Part shown: positions 37,287 through 48,725 of the stretch, piece after piece | How positions within the stretch are numbered: the stretch's first letter is position 1 | Layout: each line of letters opens with the position of its first letter | Assembly: GCA_025200525.1 (NCBI GenBank) | Contig: CM045759.1 | Location: 4,278,001 to 4,342,000 of the forward strand | Reading direction: 5' to 3' | Source: Camellia lanceoleosa | Taxonomy: Eukaryota; Streptophyta; Magnoliopsida; Ericales; Theaceae | Length of the DNA stretch: 64,000 nucleotides | Made by a program: the position numbers and the translations under genes | The notes under the pieces: generated by a model | The model's input: the letters and a program-made list of their open reading frames with translations, nothing else | Told to the model about the DNA's origin: nothing | Database searches by the model: none

Positions 37287-37598
37287 GTTGACAGTATGAC
37301 CAAGTGAAAGATATACTTGCTTTGCTGTACCTTCCATAATATTTGTAAATTGCTTAAATGTGTCAATTTTTATAATGTTTAACCACAACTACTCTGTGCA
37401 AATCTCCTATAAAACTATGTTGGGTTTGGTTTGATTTTCAGAAATTTATTTAAATTTTTTTTTAAAAAAATTAAAAATTAATTTGGTTAAAGAAATTAAA
37501 AAAATGAAAAATATTTATTAATTTTACTTAATTTTATTTTTTGGGAGGTCATAAATAATTTTTAAAAATTTAAAAGTATTTTTTGATATTTATTTTTA

Positions 37599-37943
37599 GG
37601 GTAAATTACAAATACATCTCCTGAGTTTTGATTAAAATACAAATCACCCCATTTGATTTTGGAAATTACATTCCATTCCCCGAGATTTTTAATTTTATAA
37701 CAAATCGTCCATTTTATTAATAAATCATTAAGTTAATTAACATTTTTTAATGATGTTATAAATATGTTTCAATTAATAATATACGTAATTTTATTATTGT
37801 ATAAGAGAACAATTATGAATTTCTTTTTTTAATTAATTCTGTTAAATAAATTTTTTAAACAAGGAGTATTTTGTAATTTTTCAAATTACAGGGGACAATC
37901 TGTACTTTAAGCAAATCTTAGAAGGTATATTTGTAATTTATCC
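37599..37943. mobile_element. MULE-type MITE, 345 bp, copy 2
   Basis: The element starts GGGTAAATTACAAATACATC and ends TTTGTAATTTATCC. A perfect 9-bp duplication, ttattttta, flanks it (37,590-37,598 and 37,944-37,952). Length and ends match the copy at 34,673. It lies between the two arms of the local duplication. Confidence 0.87.
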
Positions 37944-38269
37944 TTATTTTTATAAAATTGGTTTCCATTTTTTCAAAAAAAATATTGAATTTTTATTTCT
38001 CAAAAACAAATAAAATAAATGATACTTTTAATTTTTACTTTCTATTTATTAATTTTATACTTATAAAAAAAATTGCACCAAACAATTCATTCAAAAGCAG
38101 AAAATATAACGTAATCTGTGGACACCGTGACCAAATGAAGTATATACGTGATTTGCTGCACCTTCTATGTAAATTACTTAAATGCGTCAATTTTTATATA
38201 ATATATATATATATATATATTTCATTTACTAACCACAACTATCCGTGCAAATCTTTTGTTGTAATTAAG

Positions 38270-41200
38270 GAGACGTGTGTGAGAGAAAAAGTAATTGAGA
38301 ATGAAAGAGGAGAGAGAAAAAGTGATTGATTGATATGTAAGAGAAAGAGAGTGATTTTGAAAATTTTTTGAAAAAAATCTCAAATCAAACAATTTTTTTA
38401 AATTTTTTTTTCTAAAACTCATCTCTAAAACTCAAACCAACCCTAGATGTTTCTTCCTCTTTCACTCGCATTCTCTCTCTTTCTTTCTCTCAACCTTTCT
38501 TTATGTTTCGCATACGTCCGCATTGGTCATTTAGAGGGGTTAGGATGGTCAATTGGGGTGGGAAAAAGGTTGAGAGTGCGGGCAACTGAAGTGAGGGAGG
38601 TATGGAGAAGGAGCTAGAAAGGGTGAGGGGTGGTTAGCGACACTGAGATTGCAGAAGGAAGAGACAGGAACAAAAGCGATGGATATTTTCTTCATTTTAA
38701 GGGTAGATTCCGTCTCCATGCAACTGATTTGTTAATTTTTGCACTAAATCTCATTTTTCTATTTATTTTTTTTTCCTACTTCATGTTAGCATAGATATAT
38801 ATTTACTCTCACATATTTTGTATATAAACTTATACGGGTAATTATTCATTAATCCTAGAATATGAACACATAATATTTTGTAATATTATGATTGATAGAA
38901 AAGGTAGGTAGGTGAGGTATTATGTTGAATGATTAAAAAATATAAAAAGATTTATTGAATAATAATTAATTAAAAAATACAAACACCTAATACTTCGAAA
39001 ATATTAAATAATTTCTTCACCTATACATAGAGAAATAAATATATTAGATTTGAGAACTCAACAACTTTATTGTTGGGATTGATGATTAAAATTATATCAT
39101 TTCCTTTCCTAACTCGCTATTCAAAACTATTATAGCGGTCTTTTTTCTATATTTTAATAAGGTTGGCTTCTCTCGTCCTTCATCATATTGGAAAGATGCT
39201 GTTAGGTTTTGTAGGTGCATCCCGTTTTGATAATTTTGAATCATTCTTTAAGATTTATTGAGTATATTATTCTTGTAAAAAATCAAGTCAATCGGATAAC
39301 GGTAATCATGTGTTTAGATTAGTTTTGTATAAAAAAAAATAAATAGTAAAAAAATAAACAACTCATACAAAATTGATACGAACACTGATTTTTGTTATTT
39401 GATCGACTTAATTTTTTGTAAAGATGATGTACTCAACGAATTCTAAAATATGAATGATTTGAATTATCAAAACAAAATTTAAAAGGGAACCCATAGGGCT
39501 AGGTTGGATGGTCAAATCTAATTACAGACTGGAGGCAGTCCAATCTCTTTTAACAACAATGCTACCTCTCTTAATTTACCATCCCTAGACCACCCTTAAT
39601 GATGTAATATGGAGGTTAGATCTCAAATGATGAATATTTGATAAATTAAAATTTGACACTTGTTAGACATATCATTAGAAGTGATTTTTAAAAGTGATAA
39701 ATTAGGTGTCTCAATCATTTTTCATATTTTAATTGTTTTGTTCGGAGATGATTGATTGATTTGTATTCTTATTGTAGGGTTTTTAAGGTTGTGTTTGGAT
39801 AATAAATTTACAAAAAATGAAAAAAAAATGAAAGTTAAATTTTTCATTCATTTCTCTTACTTTTCTACTCTTTTTAAATCTATATCAAATTCTATGATTC
39901 AAATCTAACTTGCTACCATTGTCTTTAAATCATGGATTTAGATAGAGAAGATGAAAATTGAGGAAAAATTTAATTTATATTTTATTTACATTTATCTCAC
40001 TTTTTAACACAGTGTAAAGAAATTTGGGGTATTTACGTGTAGGTATTAATTAGTAGACTTATTGTCTAATAGGTCTTATGAAAAAAATTTGTCATAAAAA
40101 AGTCATTAATTATAAATTTTAGCGACAATTTATAAAAATCATGATAAAAAAAGTTATTAATTGTCAATTTTTAGCGACATATACAAAAAAATTATTTTTA
40201 ACAATAATTTTATCAAACTTTATTTTTAATAAGACTTGACGGAAATTAAGTCTAATTATTAGAACGTATTGATAGTTTATCCAAAAATCTTAACCAAGGA
40301 TTGGAACTAGGTGTTTTGGATTGCATCTATAATGATGATACGGAAAGGTTAGCAAAAAAACAAAAATGATAAAATAAAAATGTTTTATAAATTATTGAAT
40401 CAATTTATTTATTTTTAGATGATATACATAAAAGGCCTTAAAAATGAATAATTTAAATAATTAAAATAAGATTTATGATGAGTTTCAACAGTCTTTGACA
40501 AGGCCTCTCAAATCCAAATCGATACTGGTGTGAAGCCCAACAACCCAAAAAAAAAAAAACACTTAATCAATAAACACTATGAAAGCTATTTCCAAACGAG
40601 TCGTGCGTAACACATATTCTTTTACCCTAATACGAATTTCCATATGAAAAAAAAAAAAAAAAAAAAAAAAGGTTGCCACAAAAGAATTGATACACTTGCA
40701 TATTACAACCAAATCCAACCCTTATTGGTTGGGCTGATTTGGTTTAGGTTTTGCATGGGCTCAATCCAGTTTCGGGTCCAAGATTTCCAAAGCCGACCAA
40801 CTCAATTGGATTCTCCATTAGACTTCTAGTTAACTCGAAGCAACATGAGAAAAACCCGTATAAACACTGGGAAAAAAAAGTATAATACAGTTTGTCAAAA
40901 TATCACATCAGTAATATTTGCAAAAAATTAATACCAATCAGTGATAAATCATATAAATATTAATAATTATAATTATAATTTTTTTTATGAATTGGTAATT
41001 ATTTTTTCAAACTGCCCCTAATTTGTAATTTCCCCATACAATTTTGATTATTTTGATGGGTACTACAATTTTGATAAAGAGATTTATTTTATTTTATTTT
41101 TTTTACCGAGGAAATGAAAGAAATGTAAATGTAATGATGAAATCTTTTTTATATTCAGTAAAAAATAATTGATAAGGTATTATTATTATTATCATTATTC

Positions 41201-41546
41201 GTTTTGATAATTTGAGATTTAACCATTTTGTATTCACCTGAAGAGATTTTTTTTGATTACTTTTTTTATTTTCCAATAACTATTTTGATAAATAGTTACA
41301 TTTATCTGTATATATACAATATATAGTGAAGATATAATATATGGGACTCTCATCAATTCGAGACCCTGGGCGAGCACCTAAGCTACTAACCCCTTGTGCC
41401 ACTGTTGATTCTGGTAATTATTTTTTTACTATTATATATATAATGCTGCATTATGTTCATTAATATCACATAAGAGTTTAATTCTAATTTTATCGCAATT
41501 ATACACATTTTTAAAGGATAAATTGCTCCTACAAAACCAACTAAAC
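38270..41546. other. AT-rich intergenic DNA
   Basis: Apart from the inverted-repeat element at 39,222, I see no gene. A (AT)n tract lies just before, near 38,198, and an A24 run at about 40,645-40,668. A short tRNA-like phrase near 41,345-41,410 (reverse strand ggtgctcgcccagggtctcg) may be a SINE scrap. Confidence 0.45.
39222..39480. mobile_element. Inverted-repeat element (MITE-like), about 255 bp
   Basis: The left arm cgttttgataattttgaatc and the following 80 bases recur inverted at the right end (gaattatcaaaacaaaat). The arms are nearly as long as half the element. The cgttttgataat core also occurs in the element at 36,190-36,490, so the two may be one family. Confidence 0.65.
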
Positions 41547-43989
41547 TGTGACAATCCTCACCTCTGATTAGTGCTAATCCCTGATTAAGCATGATAAGTA
41601 ATTGATTATGGTAAAATTCTGAATTGATTGCATAAGTGTATTGCCTTAATTGCATTTCTATCTGTTTGCTATAAAATGATCTGTTCATGTTTTGAGTTTC
41701 AGGCTGCGAATTGAAAGTGTTATTGGCGACCAAAACAGAAATTGATTAGTGTTATATGCTAATTAGAATTTATATGATTTTATGGTAGGTTTAATTAAAA
41801 TTCAATTTGGAATGATTAAATTAGATTAAATAAAGTTAAATTACAATAGTTGAAATTTATTACATGATTGCCATTGTAATGGGCCACTTTGTTGAAAACA
41901 TTGTTTAGAGCTTAGTCTTGCATCATTTTGCTCATCCTCTAGACCAAACCGAGTGAGAGAGGGAGAGTGGGAGAAATTGAGTTCTTCAAGAAGAATTTTT
42001 GCTTGAACTTAGAAGAATTGAGGAGATTGCAAAATTGAGCTATCATCATCTTCTTAATTGTGAATTTAAGTTATTCATGCATGATTCATGGGAAAATTGG
42101 TGTATAGAGTCAAGAATTGGCTTAAGGTGTTGGTTTAAGAATTAATTTATGCATGCATGTCCTCATTTTGGAATTTAAGGTTGTTTTCATGGAATTCCCA
42201 CATGCATGTCCATATCATAGCATTTTGGAGTTGTCTTTCTTGAAATTCTTGCATGCATGGTCATATCGTGGTTGTATTCTAGAAATTCACCATGTTTTTC
42301 TATCAAATTGCCAATTTAATTTTGTTTTGAAGTGTTGGAATTCAAGAGAGATCATGCATGTCATATTTAAGCTTTGTTCTTGAAGTTGTGGTTGATTTTG
42401 TGTTCAATTGGCTTACCTTTGGGCTTGATTTCATAAAATGATCTTTGAAACATATTGTAGTATGAGTTTTCAAGAGTTTTCTAGAAAATTGGCCCAAAAG
42501 GTTGAGTTTTGTTGAGTTGATTCTTGGTTTGAGCTTTGGAGGCAAATCTGGAAAACCCAGAATTTGGCTTCTATGCTCGAGCGAAGGATTCCATGCTCGA
42601 ACGAGCACCTTTGTGTTCAGAGCTCCGCTCGAGCGACGGAATGTTGGCTCGAGCGTGAATTGCAAGCTCTCAGGTTTTCTGTATTGTCTTGAGCGTCGCT
42701 CGGCGAGGCGTGTCTCACGCGCTCGGCGAGCGTCGGCGGAGATTTTCAACAACCAAGATTTTTTTTTTTTTTTTTGCGCTCGAGCGACCCCTCTATTTTG
42801 GTAAGCTCGCTTGAGCGAAGAAAGCCACGCTCGAGCGAGACCCCTGTTTTCAGCAAATTTTGAAAAGTGTTTTAAAGTACATCTTTGCATCCTCATTTCA
42901 TCCTAGGCATTTTTAGGCTTAGTTTAAGGCATCTTAATAAGGATAATGTTATAGAACCACACCGAGTCAAGTTAAGCGGCTAAGTTATTAATCCCTAGTG
43001 TGTAACTTAGTGTGTGTTCGTTCTGTTATTGTGTAGGGTTGGCATCCGAGGACGCTCATTAGCTTGCCTATAGCCAAGTACTCTATGAGTAATAATGTTG
43101 TAAAGATATGTTCAATTATAACTATTTCTGAACGATTGATTATACTACTTTCTGAAATGGCATCGTTTACTGAATGAATGTTTGTCCTATTTGTAAACTG
43201 TATTCGTGGCATCCATAGTAACTTCTTTATTCTTGTCTTTATTCTTTCTTCTTATTACGAAGATCTCTGTCAGTTCTAATGTTTGGAACCACTTTCTTTG
43301 TTATGATGGCCATCAATCATTTATTGATCCATTAAGACCTATTGTACTATTTTGCTATTGGATGTACCCCATATGACTACTATGGTTTCTAAATAACTGT
43401 TATGGCATGAAATGTGAGCCACTGATTGAATAACTGATTCACTGATACAATTGACTATTTTGATTACCGAAAGGACATTCATTCTTAACTCCTTTACGCA
43501 TATGTTATTCACTGGGCTTTAGTTCACTGTTTATATCTATATATAGGTGTCCAGCCACCGGATCGGAGTTAGAAGCGTCAAGTTAAGCTCCCGTTTTGTC
43601 AAGCCAACCTTTGTGCCTCACTCAAGATTCCAAGTCTGTCTAAGCTAAGACTGTTTTTGGGATGTTTTAGATTCCCCCTTTCTGTTTCCGTTTTGTAAGA
43701 AATGTTTAAACCTTGACTGTACAGTTATAGTTAGGGATTTGGTCCCTAACTTGGATTTTTGTGTATATGACGTATGTATATATGTTTTGATTATGAATGT
43801 GACTTGTCCATAACATTCTTTTTGCATACAGATTATCACGGCTCATTGGACATGTTTTAATTACTGTTTTGGCTTCCGCCAACCCTTTACTCTGTATTAC
43901 TGCCTTTACTGTTAAGCAGGCCTTTGGTAACCACGGGTTACTGGCCGGTTGCGATGCTAAACCCATAGGGGCGGGTTTGGGTCGTGACA
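41547..43989 (+). repeat. 5' LTR of element B
   Basis: The LTR begins TGTGACAATCC and ends GGGTCGTGACA, 2,443 bp. Relative to the 3' LTR it lacks about 37 bp near 42,043 and differs strongly between about 42,680 and 42,780, where CTCGAG-type repeats lie. Elsewhere the two LTRs align well. Confidence 0.9.
42574..42832. repeat. Cluster of CGCTCGAGCG-type palindromes, 5' LTR of B
   Basis: Several copies and variants of gctcgagcga occur, together with variants such as gctcggcgag. The homologous stretch of the 3' LTR (49,783-50,088) has more intact copies. Confidence 0.85.
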
Positions 43990-43992
43990 GAG

Positions 43993-44004
43993 TGGTATCA
44001 GAGT
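43993..44004 (+). other. Primer-binding site of element B
   Basis: TGGTATCAGAGT follows the LTR end after three bases. It matches the 3' end of initiator methionine tRNA at 11 of 12 positions (the usual PBS is TGGTATCAGAGC). Confidence 0.85.
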
Positions 44005-44194
44005 GATTTCAAAGCACGAGTTATACTGCACACACGTGTCCAAATGAGTTATAGGATGTCCTAGAAAAGTAATTAGGGCATTGCATGAGTATGAAAAGTG
44101 TGTGTGGCCATGATATGAATATATGTGCTAATGTGCTAATATGCTTAAGTCAGCAACTTCCTATGTTTATTATTACCGTATTACCTATAGTGAA

Positions 44195-45160
44195 ATGGAC
44201 AACGCAAAAAATGCCGATGAATCTGAATCATCTGAGGCAAGAATGGCAAGGTTAGAAAGAACAGTTGAACTGTTGACTGAAGCCCTAAGGCAACAACAGA
44301 ACCAACAGCCCCCACTTCTTCCAGTACAGCCAGAACCAAATGTTAATAATGATATAATTGCTCTGACACAGAAACTTAGCAAAATGAAACCACCATCATT
44401 CCAAGGAGGCCTTGAACCATTAAAGGCCGAAGCATGGGTTCTGGAAATTGAAAAGTTGTTTGAAGTATTTCCGTGTTCTGAAGCAATCAAAGTGTTACTG
44501 GCCACCTTTACTTTACAAGAAGAAGCTAGGCGGTGGTGGATGCTTGTCCATGATGCAAATAATGTCATGACTTGGGCTCAGTTTAAAGAAGCCTTCTTCG
44601 AAAAGTACTTCCCTCAGTGTGTCAAGGACCGCAAGGTAACCGAATTTGAACAGTTAAAGCAAGGTACCATGTCCGTAGCCGAATATGAATCAAAATTCAC
44701 TGAACGTGCCCGATATGCACCACACATGGTGGACACTGATTATAAAAAGGCCTGGAAGTTTGAAGGCGGGCTCAATGTAGAAATACTTGACCGAATCAAT
44801 GTTCTGAAGTTACTTAAATACATGAATGTTCTTGACCAAGCAATAATAGCCGAGTCGAATATTGAAGCATTGAAACAGACTGAGACACCAGCGACCGAGT
44901 GGCGCGGTAAGAGACGGGGCTTTAAGTTTAAGAAAGGCTGGAACAGTTCATCAAATAAAAAGCAAAATTTAGGGTCAACGACCAGCTCTAGTTAGGGAAA
45001 CAATTCCATACCACCCTGCTCCGAATGTGGTAAAAGGCACAAGGGGGTTTGCTATAAAATTTCTGGTGCTTGTTACAGGTGTGGCAAAGTGGGCCACATG
45101 GTCAAAGATTGCCCTTCCACTTCCCAAGGCAATAGTAAAGCTCCAGCTAACACCGCAGTA
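44195..45160 (+). pseudogene. gag of element B
   Basis: The likely start is the ATG at 44,195 (MDNAKNADESE); an in-frame ATG lies 54 bases upstream. A coiled-coil-like segment (ARMARLERTVELLTEALRQQ) precedes the capsid core PPSFQGGLEPLKAEAWVLEI and FTLQEEARRWWMLV, the signature of Ty3/gypsy retrotransposon gag. A TAG at 44,993 comes just before the nucleocapsid part, which has CSECGKRHKGVC and the CCHC knuckle CYRCGKVGHMVKDC. The frame continues unchanged into protease, so gag and pol were fused. Confidence 0.88.
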
Positions 45161-45865
45161 TCAACTGTCACACCAAAACTCAACCCCAAAACTACTGGAA
45201 AGGAGCCTTCAAGGCAAGGCCGAGTGTTTGTAGTCGTGCCGGGAGATGTGCAGAATATCGAGACAGTTGTGTCAGGTATACTCTCAATTTGTGCTCAAAA
45301 TGCTTATATTATGATTGATTCGGGGTCTACACATTCATTTGTCTTGCATGCTTTTTTGCGAAAATTAAATAGACCATTGGAACCCATGAACTATTTGTTA
45401 GCTGTATCTTCATCCGCTGGGGGATCCATGACTTGTGCTTATATGTACCCTGCATGTGAGATTGTTGTTGGGGATGTGCATTTGTATATTGATTTACTGC
45501 TTTTCAACATTGATCATTTCGATGTAATTTTGGGAATGGACTGGTTAACGAAATATCATGCTACCATAGACTGTGTAACGAAACAAGTTGTTTTCCGTCC
45601 ACCTGGGTTGCCTAAATTTGTGTTTAACGGAGTGGGAGTAGTACCTCCCCCATACCTGATTTCATCCATGAAAGCATTTAAATTGATTAAAAAGGAGTGT
45701 AAAGGGTATTTATGTTGCATACTGACTGTACCTACTGATACTAAAACTGATGTGAACATTATTCCTATAGTCAGAGAATTCCCAGATGTTTTCCCAGATG
45801 ATTTGCCAGGGGATTTGGTTAATAGGGAGATTGAGTTTACCATTGAAGTGTTACCGGGTGTATAA
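45161..45865 (+). pseudogene. Protease of element B
   Basis: The retropepsin active site is intact as MIDSGSTHSFV near 45,312, and the C-terminal motif VILGMDWLTKY near 45,530 is present. The frame runs toward RT but meets TAA at 45,863, where a Gln codon is usual (CAA to TAA). It would have cut the Gag-Pol polyprotein inside particles. Confidence 0.85.
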
Positions 45866-46745
45866 CCAGTTTCCAAAGCTCCTTACAGAATGGCACCTAC
45901 TGAATTGAAGGAATTGAAAGTTCAACTACAAGAATTGCTGGATAAGAAGTTCATCAGGCCCAGTACTTCATCGTGGGGCGCACTAGTTTTATTTATGAAA
46001 AAGAAAGACAGCTCATTGAGACTTTGCATTGACTACCGTGAACTGAACAAGGTAACAGTGAAAAACAAATACCCACTGCCTCGTATTGATGATTTATTTG
46101 ACCAGTTACAGGGTGCTCAGGTCTTTTTCAAAATTGATCTTAGATCCGGATACCACCAGTTACAAGTCAAACCAGGGGACATTGAAAAGACTGTCTTTCG
46201 AACGAGGTACGGACATTACGAATTTCTTGTTATGCCTTTCGGAATTACCAATGCACCTGCTGCATTTATGGACCTTATGAACAGAATTTTCAAACTGTTC
46301 CTCGATGAATTCGTGGTTTTTATTTATAGATGACATTTTGATTTATTCCAAGAGTAAGGAAGAACATGAACGTCACTTGAACATTGCTTTATAGGCCTTA
46401 AGAGAACAGAAACTGTACGCTAAACTGACAAAGTGTGAATTTTGGCTTGATAATGTTATGTTTTTGGGACATGTGATTAGCAAGGATGGTATTTCAGTTG
46501 ACCCACAGAAAATTGAAGCAGTGGTGAATTGGCCTAGACCAAAAAATGTTACTGAAGTTCGGAGTTTCTTGGGTTTAGCCGGATACTACAGAAGGTTTGT
46601 GAAAGATTTTTCCAAAATTGCCTTACCATTGACCTAGTTGACTCAAAAGGGAATATCATTTGGCTGGACCGATCAGAGAGAATCAGCTTTTCAAGAATTG
46701 AATACTAGACTTGTGACTGCACCGGGTCTCACCCTACCCTGAGGT
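45866..46745 (+). pseudogene. Reverse transcriptase of element B
   Basis: Conserved blocks are in order: [50 protein letters not shown] with the first catalytic Asp, and [21 protein letters not shown] 4-bp insertion at about 46,321-46,327 shifts the frame just before the FIDD catalytic motif. Stops at 46,392 (TAG), 46,635 (TAG) and 46,740 (TGA) follow. Confidence 0.88.
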
Positions 46746-47110
46746 ATGGATGGATTTACTATTTTTAGTGATGTTTCTTACAAGGGTTTGAGATGTATAT
46801 TAATGCAGAATGGTAGAGTTATTGCGTATGCTTCCCGACAATTGAAACTACACGAAAAGAATTACCCGACTCATGACTTAGAACTTGCTGCAGTGGTTTT
46901 TGCATTGAAAATCTGGCGTCACTACCTATATGGGGCAACATGTGAGGTGTACACAGACCACAAGAGTTTAAAATACTTCTTTACACAGAAAGAGTTGAAC
47001 ATAAGGCAGCAGAGATGGTTAGAACTGATAAAAGACTATGATTTGCAAATTTTGTACCATCCGGGGAAAGCTAACACGGTTGTCGATGCACTTAGCCGGA
47101 AATCAATTGG
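46746..47110 (+). pseudogene. RNase H of element B
   Basis: An intact reading frame carries the four catalytic acids in [31 protein letters not shown] and VVDALSRKS. The domain itself has no stop, but it is cut off from RT by upstream stops. Confidence 0.85.
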
Positions 47111-48704
47111 GAATTTGGCTTATTTACTCATCGGACAGAAAGAACTACTATGTGATCTTGAAAAATTTGAAGTTGAAATTGTTTTGCGTGAACAAGGCAG
47201 GACATTGGCTGCTATTTCTGCTCAACTGGCACTTATTGAGGAGATTAAAGAGAAACAACACCAAGATGACTTTCTGAGAAAGGTCATTGATGAAAGGGAA
47301 TCCAAACAGAGGCCAGACTTTAAATTTGAAAACAATGTATTGAGATTTCAGGGAAGGTTGTGTGTACCAAATGATTCTGAACTGAAAAAGCGAGTTTTAC
47401 AGGAAGGCCACAATTTGAAACTTTCCATCCATCTAGGGAATACAAAAATGTACCAAGACTTGAGACTGAATTTCTGGTGGCCGGGAATGAAGAAAGAAAT
47501 TGACGAGTTTGTATCAAAATGCCTACATTGCCAACAAGTCAAAGCGGAACATCAATGACCCGCAGGCTTACTTTAGCCCTTACCAATACCGTAGTGGAAA
47601 AGGGAACATATTACTATGGATTTTATTGTTGGACTGCCTCGCTCCAGTAAAGGTATAGACTCAATTTGGGTTATTGTTGATAGATTGACTAAATCTGCTC
47701 ACTTCTTACCTGTCAAAACAATCTATAATGCGGACAAATTGGCCACAATTTATATTGATGAGATTGTTAGACTGCATGGAGTGTCTGTATCTATTGTTTC
47801 TGATAGGGACTCGAAGTTTACATCGAGATTTTGGCAAAGTCTGCAAACTGCACTAGGTACTGAATTGAGACTGAGTAGTGCCTACCATCCTTAGACAGAC
47901 GGCCAGTCAGAAAGAACCATCTAGACTCTGGAGGACTTACTGCGTATGTATGTTCTTGATTTCCAAGGAAATTGGGAAAACCATTTACCTTTAGCTGAAT
48001 TCGCCTACAACAACAGTTTTCACTCGAGCATTGGTATGGCGCCTTTCGAGGCTTTATATGGCAGAAAATGTCAGTCTCTTATTTGCTGGGTAGAAGTTGG
48101 AGACGGGCCTTTACTTGGGCCCGAGATTGTGCATGAAACCACAGAAAATGTGAAACTGATTCAACAAAGATTGAAAACCATACAAAGCCGACAGAAAAGT
48201 TATGCGGATGTCCGAAGGCGAGACAGGGAATATGAAGTAGGTGATCATGTTTTTATTAAAGTGACACCAATGAAGGGACAGACCCGTTTTTGGGTTTAGG
48301 GTAAACTGGCACCGAAGTATGTTGGGCCGTATGAAATCATTGAAAAAATTAATCCAGTGGCGTATCAAGTGGCGCTTTCTCCTGAAATAGAGCATATACA
48401 TAATGTCTTCCACATTTCAATGTTGAGGGATTATCTTCGGGATCCTTTCCATGTTATTGAGCCTACTCGTGTAGTGCTAAGTGATGACTACACTTATGAA
48501 GAACGACCTATTTAGGTTGTAAACCGACGAATCAAGAAATTGAGAAATAAGGAAATTCCGTTAGTGAAAGTGGATTGGCAAAACCATGGTGGCGTCTATG
48601 CCACTTGGGAAAGGGAAGACGATATGTTGAAAAGATATCCTGAACTGTTTCCCCTAGATCCAGTGTTCTTTCAAAATGAAGGTAATCCGAGTTTGGAGGG
48701 CTAA
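47111..48704 (+). pseudogene. Integrase and chromodomain-like tail of element B
   Basis: The zinc-binding region ends in [16 protein letters not shown]. The core has [40 protein letters not shown] and the Glu in TDGQSERT, so D, D and E are present. The C-terminal part has [20 protein letters not shown] and a chromodomain-like segment near 48,530-48,650 (IKKLRNKEIPLVKVDW, then ATWEREDDMLKRYPELF). Premature stops are at 47,556, 47,574, 47,592, 47,892, 47,922, 48,297 and 48,513. The natural end is TAA at 48,702. Confidence 0.88.
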
Positions 48705-48712
48705 ACTCTTTT

Positions 48713-48725
48713 AAGGGGGGAAGAC
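48713..48725 (+). other. Polypurine tract of element B
   Basis: AAGGGGGGAAGAC directly precedes the 3' LTR and would prime plus-strand DNA synthesis. Element C has the same arrangement. Confidence 0.85.

Larger units (their letters stand above)
36580..38270. repeat. Local duplication; one copy hosts a hAT element, the other keeps the empty site
   Basis: About 250 bp at 36,590-36,721 plus 37,295-37,410 match 37,995-38,260. Shared landmarks are tgatacttttaa, accaaacaa, gcagaaaatata-like sequence, gaccaa, tttgctg and accacaacta. In the left copy the hAT element 36,722-37,286 interrupts the match. In the right copy the two sides are contiguous with only one target sequence. Confidence 0.8.

Noticed and set aside
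42342..42896. A 184-residue minus-strand frame in the 5' LTR of element B
   Set aside because: It lies antisense within a non-coding LTR, and the homologous region of the 3' LTR breaks it into smaller pieces. No known motif is present.
45863..45865. Programmed stop-codon readthrough between protease and RT in elements B and C
   Set aside because: The stops use different codons, occur among many other stops, and are explained by a Gln codon mutated by C-to-T change. Kept only as a low-weight alternative.
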